Positions 1 through 6,092 of a stretch of 7,983 nucleotides of DNA are shown in pieces (position 1 is the stretch's first letter; every line of letters begins with the position of its first letter). The notes under the pieces are model-generated. The model ran no database searches. It was given only the letters and a program-made list of their open reading frames with translations, and was not told the DNA's origin. The position numbers and the translations under genes were made by a program. Origin of the DNA: Solirubrobacterales bacterium (GTDB lineage Bacteria > Actinomycetota > Thermoleophilia > Solirubrobacterales > Solirubrobacteraceae); assembly GCA_015655225.1 (NCBI GenBank), contig JAATFK010000625.1, positions 1 to 7,983 on the forward strand, given 5' to 3'.

Positions 1-1
1 C

Positions 2-1144
2 GACCGCGCCGGCAACCTCGGCAGCTTCCCGTCGCCGCTGCCGCCGCGCGTCGACGGCGGCAAGGTCGCCGGCCGCGCCGGCGTGACGATCCGCTACCTC
101 GCCGCCGCGCCGCCGCTGACGCCGGTCGCGCCGGGCCGGCGAGCGAGCGTCTTCGTCGACGCGCGCGGACGCAGATACACGTGGGCGCTGCGACGGCTCG
201 GCAGTGCGACCGTGCTCGCCCACGGCCACGCGAGAGCGGGCAGCGCGCAGCTGCGGGTGCGGATCCCGGGCACCGCCCCGACCGGCCTCTACGGCGTCAC
301 GCTCGTCGCCGCCGGGCACCGCACGGAGGTGCCGCTGACGGTGCGCGCCGACGCGGCCAGCCCGAAGCCGGTGCTCGTCGTCCTGCCGGCGCTCACCTGG
401 CAGGGCCTCAACCCGGTCGACGACGACGGCGACGGCGTCCCCAACACGCTCCCGAACGGCGGCCCGGTCACGCTCACGCGGCCGTTCGCGCACGGGATGC
501 CGGCGAGCGTCGCCGGCCACGAGGGCGCGCTGCTGCGGCTGCTCGACGCGAACCTCCTGAGCTACGACCTGACGACCGACGCCGCGCTCGCGGAGGGGAC
601 CGGCGCGACCCTCGCGGGCCACCGCGGCGTGATCCTCGCCGGCGACGAGCGCTGGATCACGCCCGGCCTGCGCAGCGCGCTCCACCGCTATGTCGAGGGC
701 GGCGGGCGCGTCTGGTCGCTCGGGACCGACTCGCTGCGGCGGACCGTGACGCTGAGCGGCGGGACGCTCACGAGACCGTCGCGCTCCCCGTCGCTGACCG
801 ACGCGCTCGACGCCCGTCCCCAGCAGCCGCTCGTGACGAGCAGAACGGGGGCGACGATGACGGTCTTCCAGGACGGCCCGCTGTTCGTCAACACGAGCGG
901 CCAGTTCCCCGGCTACGACAGCTACGAGTCCCTCGCGCCGTTCCCCTCCGACACAAAGCTGCTCGCGGCCGCCGGTCCCGTCGCCGGCACGCCCGTGATC
1001 GCGCAGTGGTCGCTCGGCAAGGGCTGGGCGGCGCACACCGGCCTGCCCGACCTCGCGACGCGCGCGCTCGGCGGCGACCTCGACGCGAGAGCGCTGACGC
1101 TCCAGCTGTGGTCGCTGCTGTCGGCGGCGCCGCCGACCAGCTGA
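2..1144 (+). CDS. C-terminal part of a probably exported protein with a DMFase-beta-like domain (5' end outside window)
   Basis: The frame is open from the window edge to a TGA, so the gene begins upstream. A GTG at 83 is available but there is no reason to choose it, because coding quality does not change there. About 380 residues are visible. Visible residues 45-115 look like an Ig-like beta-sandwich of alternating strands. Next comes a Rossmann/GATase-like segment opening with KPVLVVLPALTWQGLN, followed by an acidic DDDGDGVPN motif of the calcium-binding DxDxDG kind. Later stretches (LLSYDLTTDA, GVILAGDERWITPGLRSAL, YVEGGGRVWSLG) match the pattern of the C-terminal domain of N,N-dimethylformamidase beta-subunit-like proteins, which are common in Thermoleophilia and often exported. 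Amidase activity should not be assumed, since most family members are uncharacterised. The signal peptide, if any, lies upstream. The domain call is moderately sure; the function is unknown. Confidence 0.65.
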   Translation, partial: DRAGNLGSFPSPLPPRVDGGKVAGRAGVTIRYLAAAPPLTPVAPGRRASVFVDARGRRYTWALRRLGSATVLAHGHARAGSAQLRVRIPGTAPTGLYGVTLVAAGHRTEVPLTVRADAASPKPVLVVLPALTWQGLNPVDDDGDGVPNTLPNGGPVTLTRPFAHGMPASVAGHEGALLRLLDANLLSYDLTTDAALAEGTGATLAGHRGVILAGDERWITPGLRSALHRYVEGGGRVWSLGTDSLRRTVTLSGGTLTRPSRSPSLTDALDARPQQPLVTSRTGATMTVFQDGPLFVNTSGQFPGYDSYESLAPFPSDTKLLAAAGPVAGTPVIAQWSLGKGWAAHTGLPDLATRALGGDLDARALTLQLWSLLSAAPPTS

Positions 1145-1154
1145 GCGGCGAGCG

Positions 1155-1709
1155 CTAGTTGAGCGTCGGGTCGAGCGGCATGCGCGCGACCAGCGCGAAG
1201 GCGCCGCCTCTGCGCGTCAGCACCGCCGCCCAGAGGTCCTCGGCGTCGTCGTCGAAGAAGTCCTCCGGCAGGGCCGGCTCGATGATCCAGTCCTCGCGCT
1301 CCAGCTCCTCGTCGAGCTGGCCCGGTCCCCAGCCGGCGTGGCCGGCGAAGACGCGCACGCGGCGGGTCGAGCCGGCCGACTCCTCGAAGTCGGCCTGGGC
1401 GGAGAGGAAGCCGACGTCGTCGCGGATCAGGAGGCCGGCGGCGCTCGGGTCCTCGAAGGCGGCGAGGACGATCACGGCGGTCGGCTGGACCGGGCCGCCG
1501 ACGTAGATCGGCTCCTCGGCGTCGACCAGCTCCTCCAGCTCCGGCGCGCTGTCGGCGACCGTCGCGGTCGCCGGCTTGTTCAGCACGAGGCCCATCGCGC
1601 CGTCCTCGTTGTGCTCGGCGATCAGCACGACGGTGCGGGCGAAGTTCGGATCCGCGAGCGTCGGCGAGGCGACCAGCAGCTGGCCCTTCAGCGATTCCAT
1701 GAAGGACAT
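1155..1709 (-). CDS. AlgH/YqgE (UPF0301) family protein
   Basis: This 184-residue protein has the usual length of the family (about 185). Family motifs appear in order: GQLLVASPTLADPNFARTVV (9-28), the glycine-rich GLVLNKP (40-46), YVGGPVQP (69-76), FAGHAGWGPGQLDEEL (121-136), and the conserved W160 near the end. No signal peptide or membrane segment is seen, so it is probably cytosolic. The family is widespread; AlgH was linked to alginate regulation in Pseudomonas, but its biochemical role is unknown. ATG 1709 is chosen; ATG 1700, three codons in, is an equally possible start, and neither has a clear ribosome binding site. The frame runs open further upstream into the 3' end of the carotenoid oxygenase gene, but that extension lacks family sequence. 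It lies 46 bases after the oxygenase gene on the same strand and may be co-transcribed. Its stop is 10 bases from the stop of the convergent gene. Confidence 0.93.
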   Translation of the reverse strand: MSFMESLKGQLLVASPTLADPNFARTVVLIAEHNEDGAMGLVLNKPATATVADSAPELEELVDAEEPIYVGGPVQPTAVIVLAAFEDPSAAGLLIRDDVGFLSAQADFEESAGSTRRVRVFAGHAGWGPGQLDEELEREDWIIEPALPEDFFDDDAEDLWAAVLTRRGGAFALVARMPLDPTLN

Positions 1710-1755
1710 TGAAGCGCAAGCGGGGCGGGGATTCACCCCCGGCTGGACGGAACGG

Positions 1756-3174
1756 TCAGCCGGTGCGCTGGAACTGCCCGTGGAACCCGTAGGGGATCGC
1801 GTGCGGCACCTCCGCGCGCGCCAGCTCCTCGAACGTGGTCGCGTCGAGCACGAGCAGGAACGAGGTGCCGCGGTGCGCGTCGAGGACCACCGACAGGCAG
1901 ACGCCGTCATCCTCGGCCGCGCGCGTCGGCGCGGCGACGAAGACCGGCTCGCCCGGGTAGCAGCCGTCGGCCGACCAGCCGAGGTCGCTGCCGTCGCCGA
2001 CGTCGAGCTTCGTGAGCCGCGAGATCCACTCGTGCGGGCCGGCGCCGGGCCGCCGCGCGGCGCCGTAGGCGTAGCGGTAGGGGCGGCCGTTGACGGCGCC
2101 GTAGTTGATCCGCGGCAGCTCGAACGGCACCTCCGAGACGGTCTCGACGGTCACCCCGCCACTGCCGGCGAGGTCGATCGTGCAGCGCCGCAGGGTCGCG
2201 TCGGGGATCTGCGCGGTGCCGTTGCGCAGCCCGTCGAGCAGCAGCTCGCGGACGATCGCGTCGTCCTCGTAGGCGCACAGGTCGAGCACCAGGCGGCCGT
2301 CCTGCTCGAAGGCGTTGACGTGGTGGAAGGCGAACAGCGGCGGCCCTCTCCAGCGGCCGCGGACGCTGCCGTCGGCGCGGTCGACGACGAGGAAGGAGGT
2401 GCCGCGCTCCGGCCGCCAGGCGAAGCTCGCCATGAACGACTTGCCGGTGGCGAGCTGGCCGAAGCGGACGACGAGCGGGAACTCGGCCAGCACGATCGAC
2501 CGCTCCGTCAGCGCGAAGCTGTGCATGTAGGACGGCTGCTGGACCGGCAGCCGTGCGATCTGGCGCTGGACGCCGTCCTGCGCGACGCCGTAGAGCACGT
2601 AGGTCGAGCGGGGCCCGAGTCTCGTGACATAGTTGAGCAGCTCGCCGCTGTCACGGTCACCGTGCGGGTGGGCGGTCGTGATGTGGCCGGGCGCGCGCTG
2701 GTCGACCCCGAGCGTCTCCAGCGTCTCGGGGTCGAACGCGACCGGCACCGGCGTCTCGGTCAGCGCCAGGAAGCGGTCGCCGAGGCGCGCGACGTTGACG
2801 TTGCCGTTGTCGGTCACCTGCGGGTGGAAGAGCGCCATCGTGCGGGCGAAGATCGAGCGGCAGGGGTCGGTCGCGAACTCGCTGTAGGAGAGGCGGCCGG
2901 TCTCCTGCGATCTGCGGTAGGCGCGCGACTGCAGGAAGCGGCTCGCGTAGGAGACGTCGCCGCCGGAGAAGCCGAACTTGTGCAACATCGCGAGGCCGTC
3001 GAACCAGTGGTTGACGGTCAGGTCGCCGTGCTCGTATCTGGCCGGTCCGGTGCGCAGCAGCGTGCCCTCCAGCCACGCCGGCAGCTCGCCGGCGACCTCC
3101 AGGCGGTCGACTTCGATCTCCTGCTCCAGCGAACGGAAGCCCTGCGTGTAGTCGGTGGCCGTCGTCGTCGCCAT
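1756..3174 (-). CDS. Carotenoid cleavage oxygenase (RPE65/BCO family)
   Basis: A complete 472-residue non-haem iron oxygenase of the seven-bladed propeller family, which cleaves a double bond in carotenoids or related apocarotenoids/stilbenes. The four iron-binding histidines are seen at H169 (TTAHPH), H218 (SYMHSF), H284 or H285 (FAFHHVNAFE) and H465 (IPYGFHGQF). The second-shell glutamates match E140 (ALTETP), E352 (PFELPRINY) and E409 (GEPVFV). Further family blocks are HWFDGLAMLHKF (56-67), TDNGNVNV (121-128) and PRINYGAVNGRPYRYAYG (354-371). The wording of these blocks resembles the animal BCO and bacterial retinal-forming branch more than plant NCED enzymes. ATG 3174 is preceded by AGGAGG with 9 bases of spacing, a strong Shine-Dalgarno. 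No signal peptide is seen. The substrate cannot be told from sequence: beta-carotene or apocarotenal giving retinal is plausible, but no rhodopsin or carotenoid synthesis gene is in the window. Confidence 0.95.
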   Translation of the reverse strand: MATTTATDYTQGFRSLEQEIEVDRLEVAGELPAWLEGTLLRTGPARYEHGDLTVNHWFDGLAMLHKFGFSGGDVSYASRFLQSRAYRRSQETGRLSYSEFATDPCRSIFARTMALFHPQVTDNGNVNVARLGDRFLALTETPVPVAFDPETLETLGVDQRAPGHITTAHPHGDRDSGELLNYVTRLGPRSTYVLYGVAQDGVQRQIARLPVQQPSYMHSFALTERSIVLAEFPLVVRFGQLATGKSFMASFAWRPERGTSFLVVDRADGSVRGRWRGPPLFAFHHVNAFEQDGRLVLDLCAYEDDAIVRELLLDGLRNGTAQIPDATLRRCTIDLAGSGGVTVETVSEVPFELPRINYGAVNGRPYRYAYGAARRPGAGPHEWISRLTKLDVGDGSDLGWSADGCYPGEPVFVAAPTRAAEDDGVCLSVVLDAHRGTSFLLVLDATTFEELARAEVPHAIPYGFHGQFQRTG

Positions 3175-3183
3175 CTCGTCGCT

Positions 3184-3189
3184 CCTCCT
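3184..3189 (-). promoter_or_regulatory. Strong ribosome binding site of the carotenoid oxygenase gene
   Basis: The minus strand reads AGGAGG, ending 9 bases before ATG 3174. It fixes that start. It is the only perfect Shine-Dalgarno seen before a start in the window. Confidence 0.85.
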
Positions 3190-3212
3190 ACCGGTGTGGT
3201 GGCCCGTCGCCG

Positions 3213-3242
3213 ACCCTAGCGCGGTGACCCGCTCACACTCCA
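3213..3242 (-). promoter_or_regulatory. Candidate promoter of the carotenoid oxygenase gene
   Basis: On the minus strand a TANNNT-type -10 (TAGGGT, 3213-3218) is preceded by an 18-base spacer and a weak -35-like TGGAGT (3237-3242, three of six matches to TTGACA). Transcription would start near 3206, giving a leader of about 30 bases that contains the AGGAGG site. The spacer holds a small inverted repeat, GCGG-TGAC-CCGC (3221-3232 on the plus strand), which could be an operator. The match is by eye only. Confidence 0.35.
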
Positions 3243-3252
3243 GTCGGATGCG

Positions 3253-3765
3253 TCACTCGATAACGAACTCGGCGACGCCGAGCGCCTCCAGGCGCTCCCA
3301 CAGGGGCTCGTCGGTCGCCTCGAGGTCGTCGCCGCGGGGGTCGAAGGCGAACGTCGCGCTAGCGGTCGCGTGCGTCGCGAGGTCGACGATCCGCGCGGCC
3401 GTGCGGGCGCTCGCACCGCGGGGCGCGGCGGCGAAGTCGGGAATGTCGGCGCGCCACAGCTCCGGTCTCCCGGCCCCGGGCGAGCGGGCCATCAGCGCCT
3501 CCGCGAGCGGCAGCCCGAGCGCGTGGTAGAGGACGATCACGCGCACCTGGCCGGGAAGCTTCAGCCGCTTCGCCTGACGGACCGCGACGCCGAGCGCGAC
3601 CGCGTCGGGCATGCGGCCGAACGCGTGCCAGGAGAGCCGTGGCGGCTCCAGCGCGACGACGCGCGGGGCGCGCAGCAGGTCGCGCGCGTGGTCGGCGTGG
3701 GCGAACGCCTCCAGGCGCGACGGCAGCACCAGCAGCGCGAGCGGCTTGAGGTCCTCGTCGGCCAT
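3253..3765 (-). CDS. Hypothetical protein, 170 residues, unrecognised
   Basis: I do not recognise this protein. It starts with ATG 3765, which has no Shine-Dalgarno but a TAGCGT -10-like hexamer 8 bases upstream, suggesting a leaderless message. The composition looks like a real soluble alpha/beta protein. A hydrophobic strand near the start (PLALLVLPS, 8-16) is followed by helix-like FAHADHARDLLR (21-32). Further strands are RVVALEP (35-41) and QVRVIVLYHALGLPLAEALM (73-92), followed by GRPELWRADIPDF (99-111) and a C-terminal EPLWERLEALGVAEFVIE (153-170). The strand-helix pattern and the VIVLYHALGLPLAEAL segment recall the first Rossmann-like half of some GT-B glycosyltransferases, which would suit the neighbouring flippase, but no catalytic motif is present. 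There is no signal peptide or membrane span. It lies 78 bases upstream of the oxygenase gene on the same strand and is divergent from the flippase gene across 64 bases. Confidence 0.75.
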   Translation of the reverse strand: MADEDLKPLALLVLPSRLEAFAHADHARDLLRAPRVVALEPPRLSWHAFGRMPDAVALGVAVRQAKRLKLPGQVRVIVLYHALGLPLAEALMARSPGAGRPELWRADIPDFAAAPRGASARTAARIVDLATHATASATFAFDPRGDDLEATDEPLWERLEALGVAEFVIE

Positions 3766-3773
3766 CGGGGCTC

Positions 3774-3779
3774 ACGCTA
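3774..3779 (-). promoter_or_regulatory. Candidate -10 element of the 170-residue gene (leaderless type)
   Basis: The minus strand reads TAGCGT, a TANNNT hexamer, 8 bases before ATG 3765. A start of transcription 7-8 bases after it would fall on or next to the ATG. No -35 match is seen. Confidence 0.4.
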
Positions 3780-3814
3780 GCGGCTCGACGCGCCCTGCCG
3801 GCCCGCCGTCCGAG

Positions 3815-3820
3815 TACCGT
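3815..3820 (+). promoter_or_regulatory. Candidate -10 element of the flippase gene (leaderless type)
   Basis: TACCGT, a TANNNT hexamer, ends 9 bases before ATG 3830, and no Shine-Dalgarno lies between. The message would be leaderless or nearly so. Together with the element at 3774-3779 this packs two divergent promoters into 64 bases. No clear -35 is seen. Confidence 0.4.
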
Positions 3821-3829
3821 GCTGCGCCG

Positions 3830-5347
3830 ATGCACGGATTGCTGCGCCGCCTGCTGACGACGACCGCCGCCTACCAGATCGGCGACATCGTCTCGAGACT
3901 CTTCGCCGTCGGGCTGCTGCCGGTCTACACGCGCAACGTCACGACGAGCGACTACGGCATCGCCGAGCTGCTGATGACGTTCGTGATCCTCGTCAGCATC
4001 CTCGTGCGCTTCGGGATCGGCGAGGCGTTCCTGCGCTACTACTTCCACGACGAGGACCCGGTCCGCCGCGCCGTCCTCGCGCGCCGCTCGGTCGCCTTCC
4101 TGGTGGTCGCGACGACCGTCAGCGCGGGGATCGGGGTGGTCTTCGCGTCGCCGCTCTCGCAGCTGCTGCTGGAGCACCACGACGCGACCGCGGTGCGGAT
4201 CGCGATGCTCGGGCTGTGGGCGTTCACGAACCTCGAGCTGGCCTACGGGATGCTGCGAGTCGACGAGCGCGTGAGAGCGTACGCCGTCACGACGCTCGCG
4301 AACGTCGGCCTGACGATCGTCTCGACCTTCTACCTCGTCGTCGTGCGCGGCGACGGGGCGCACGGGCTGCTGCTCGGCAACTACGGCGCGTCCGCCGTCG
4401 TGCTGCTGGGGCTCTGGTGGGCGCTGCGGGGGAGACTGCGGGTGCCGCGCGACGCCGATGGGGCGGCGGCCGTGCGCGAGCACCGGCGCAGCGAGTCGCT
4501 GCGCCGGCTGCTGCGCTTCGGGCTGCCGACGGTGCCGGCCGACGCGTCGGTCTACGCGCTCAACCTCGTCGACCGCTACTTCATCCTGCACCGCTACGGC
4601 CTCGCGACGGCCGGCGTCTACTCGGCCGGCATCAAGCTGGCGGGCGTGACGGCGTTCATCGCGCGCGCGTTCCAGTACTCCTGGCCGCCGCTCGCCTACT
4701 CGATCAGAGACGACGAGGAGGCGGGGCGCTTCTACGCGTTCGTCGCGACCTACTACCTGCTGCTGACCGGCTGGGTCGTCGCCGGGCTGCTGCTGCTGGG
4801 GCGCTGGATGACGCGGCTGCTGGTCGCGCCGCAGTACTTCGAGGCGCACAAGGCGCTGCCGTGGCTGGCGCTCGGCTGGGCGCTCTACGGGCTGTTCGTG
4901 ATCTTCGTCGTGATCGCCGGGCGCGCCGAGGTGACGACGCGCAACTTCCCCGCCGCCGCGTGCGGCCTCGCCGCCAACGTCGGGCTGCTGTTCGCGCTCG
5001 TTCCGTCGCTCGGGATGGCCGGCGCGGGGCTCGCGCTGAGCGGCGCCTACGTCGTGATGCTGACGGTGATGCGGCTGCTGACGCGGCGCCTCTTCCACGT
5101 CGCCTTCCAGTGGGGCCGGATCGCGCAGCTGGCGGTCGTGCTCGGAGGCGTCAGCGCTGCCGGCGAGCTGCTGCTGCCGACCTCCGGAGCCGTCGGCTTC
5201 CTGACCCGCGCCGCGGTCGCGCTCGCGCTGCCGGCGCTGCTCGGCCTGACCGGCTTCTACCGCCCGGAGGAGCGCGAGCTGCTCGCGCGGATGGCGGCGC
5301 CGTTGCTGCGGCGGGGGCGGGGAAGCGGCGGCGCTCCGTCCGTGTAG
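3830..5347 (+). CDS. Wzx-like polysaccharide flippase (MOP superfamily membrane protein)
   Basis: This 505-residue integral membrane protein has about 12-14 hydrophobic spans, for example around residues 11-31, 45-62, 87-106, 124-141, 154-172, 180-198, 301-323, 344-363, 374-394, 396-417, 432-448 and 460-475. The mid-protein block GLPTVPADASVYALNLVDRY (231-250) and the following GVYSAGIKLAG (262-272) are typical of the polysaccharide biosynthesis/export branch that flips lipid-linked oligosaccharides across the cytoplasmic membrane. Length and the basic C-terminal tail are normal for the family. ATG 3830 is chosen because the protein starts with a short basic helix and TM1 there; the frame is open further upstream, but that part reads as low-complexity noise and overlaps the divergent gene. 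The two glycosyltransferases nearby support a role in surface-glycan export. The transported glycan cannot be named. Confidence 0.92.
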   Translation: MHGLLRRLLTTTAAYQIGDIVSRLFAVGLLPVYTRNVTTSDYGIAELLMTFVILVSILVRFGIGEAFLRYYFHDEDPVRRAVLARRSVAFLVVATTVSAGIGVVFASPLSQLLLEHHDATAVRIAMLGLWAFTNLELAYGMLRVDERVRAYAVTTLANVGLTIVSTFYLVVVRGDGAHGLLLGNYGASAVVLLGLWWALRGRLRVPRDADGAAAVREHRRSESLRRLLRFGLPTVPADASVYALNLVDRYFILHRYGLATAGVYSAGIKLAGVTAFIARAFQYSWPPLAYSIRDDEEAGRFYAFVATYYLLLTGWVVAGLLLLGRWMTRLLVAPQYFEAHKALPWLALGWALYGLFVIFVVIAGRAEVTTRNFPAAACGLAANVGLLFALVPSLGMAGAGLALSGAYVVMLTVMRLLTRRLFHVAFQWGRIAQLAVVLGGVSAAGELLLPTSGAVGFLTRAAVALALPALLGLTGFYRPEERELLARMAAPLLRRGRGSGGAPSV

Positions 5348-5351
5348 CGTC

Positions 5352-5357
5352 TAGAAT
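5352..5357 (+). promoter_or_regulatory. Candidate -10 element of the vapBC pair (leaderless type)
   Basis: TAGAAT, close to the TATAAT consensus, ends 7 bases before ATG 5365, so transcription would begin at or next to the A of the start codon. No Shine-Dalgarno and no recognisable -35 is present at the right distance. It lies 5-10 bases after the flippase stop codon, giving the pair its own promoter. Confidence 0.55.
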
Positions 5358-5370
5358 CGTCACCATGACG
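5358..5370 (+). promoter_or_regulatory. Inverted repeat over the vapB start, possible antitoxin operator
   Basis: CGTCA-CCA-TGACG is a perfect 5-base inverted repeat with a 3-base centre, directly after the -10 hexamer and covering the vapB start codon. VapB-type antitoxins commonly repress their own promoter by binding such palindromes, so this is a reasonable operator candidate. The arms are short and chance is possible. Confidence 0.4.
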
Positions 5371-5673
5371 CCACTTGAGATCCAGCCCGGTCGCCGCGGT
5401 CGTGAGGTCGGCATCCGCGAGCTGCACGACCAGCTCTCCCGGTATGTCACCGAGGCCCAGGCCGGTGCCGAGATCGTCGTCACCTCACGGGGAAGACCAG
5501 TCGCGCGGCTCACGCCATTCGACGCCGCGCCCGACCCGCTCGCCGAGCTGCGCGCCCGTGGCCTCGTGCGCGAGCCCACCGCGCCCCGCATGCGCGCGGA
5601 CGGCTCCGACCGCCCGACGGCCAGAGGCTCGATCTCGGAGCTGGTGGTCGAAGAGCGGCAGTCGCGGACCTGA
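5365..5673 (+). CDS. Phd/YefM-fold antitoxin (VapB type)
   Basis: A 102-residue antitoxin of the prevent-host-death fold. Residues 15-28 (VGIRELHDQLSRYV) and 34-49 (GAEIVVTSRGRPVARL) give the classic DNA-binding dimer domain: helix, then the strand pair EIVVTSRGRPVARL. The tail after about residue 55 is charged and proline-rich with low predicted order (LAELRARGLVREP, then SISELVVEERQSRT). In this class such a tail wraps and blocks the toxin. It is the first gene of a two-gene operon: its stop TGA (5671-5673) overlaps the CTG start of the toxin. ATG 5365 is the only sensible start and has a TAGAAT promoter element 7 bases upstream. It probably represses its own promoter through the palindrome at 5358-5370. 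The antitoxin call is firm; the assignment to VapB rests on the PIN partner. Confidence 0.9.
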   Translation: MTPLEIQPGRRGREVGIRELHDQLSRYVTEAQAGAEIVVTSRGRPVARLTPFDAAPDPLAELRARGLVREPTAPRMRADGSDRPTARGSISELVVEERQSRT

Positions 5674-6092
5674 TCGTCTACTTCGACACCGCCGCGTTCG
5701 TCAAGCTCCTCATCGCCGAGGACGACACGCCGCGCGCCGACCGGTTGTGGCACGAGGCGGACGACGTGGTCTCGAGCTGCCTCTTGCTCGTCGAGGCCCG
5801 AGCGGCTGTCGGGCGCGCCCGCCGCAGCGGCCGAATCGACCGTCCGGCTCAGGGACGAGCGGTGGAGCGGCTCGCCGAGCTGACGAGCGGGATGGTGCTG
5901 ATCGACGTCGACGCGACGCTCTCGACGGCAGCCGGCGTGCTGGCCGCTCACCACGAGCTGCGCGGCTACGACGCCGTCCACCTCGCGACCGCCCTCACGC
6001 TCGCGCCGGAGCGGCTCGTCTTCGCGACCTGGGACCGCGGGCTGGGCCGCGCCGCCTCCGACGCTGGCCTGCGCGTCGCTCCCGACCTCTAA
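5670..6092 (+). CDS. PIN-domain toxin ribonuclease (VapC type), CTG start
   Basis: A 140-residue PIN-domain endoribonuclease, the toxin partner of the preceding antitoxin. All four acidic metal-binding positions are present when translation begins at CTG 5670: D6 in IVYFDTAAFVKLL, E42 in LLLVEARA, D101 in GYDAVHLATAL and D122 in FATWDRGL. The N-terminus then reads M-I-V-Y-F-D, exactly the family's usual opening. No ATG, GTG or TTG lies in frame between the upstream stop and TTG 5745; a start at 5745 would remove D6 and the first strand and leave an inactive protein. The CTG overlaps the antitoxin stop (CTGA), the layout expected for translational coupling. Family members cleave tRNA or rRNA; the target here is unknown. 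The 3' end overlaps the convergent glycosyltransferase gene by 4 bases. Alternatives are initiation at ATC 5673, or a GTG-to-GTC change at 5661. Confidence 0.88.
   Translation: MIVYFDTAAFVKLLIAEDDTPRADRLWHEADDVVSSCLLLVEARAAVGRARRSGRIDRPAQGRAVERLAELTSGMVLIDVDATLSTAAGVLAAHHELRGYDAVHLATALTLAPERLVFATWDRGLGRAASDAGLRVAPDL

Noticed and set aside
1726..1740. Small hairpin (GGGG-CCCC arms around ATTCA) between the oxygenase and algH genes, considered as a terminator
   Set aside because: The stem is only 4-5 bases and is not followed by a T-run on the minus strand; it more likely reflects G/C runs.
1710..1910. Upstream extension of the AlgH frame on the minus strand
   Set aside because: The extension overlaps the end of the oxygenase gene and encodes serine/arginine-rich sequence unlike the family, which begins at about MSFMESLKGQ.
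1576..3219. Long plus-strand open frame of 547 codons opposite the carotenoid oxygenase gene
   Set aside because: It is antisense to a well-supported gene, and its product is arginine/valine/glutamate-rich low-complexity sequence without motifs, as expected from GC-rich third positions.
3359..5098. Long minus-strand open frame of 579 codons opposite the flippase
   Set aside because: The product is rich in R, Q, D, H and E and lacks domains. The flippase on the other strand has clear membrane spans and family motifs.
5350..5355. TCTAGA palindrome before vapB
   Set aside because: Six bases, overlapping the -10 hexamer; too short to call an operator by itself. The longer repeat at 5358-5370 is preferred.
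4216..5673. Plus-strand frame of 485 codons ending together with the antitoxin
   Set aside because: Only its last 102 codons, from ATG 5365, are real. The upstream part is an out-of-frame reading of the flippase gene, so this is not a fusion protein.
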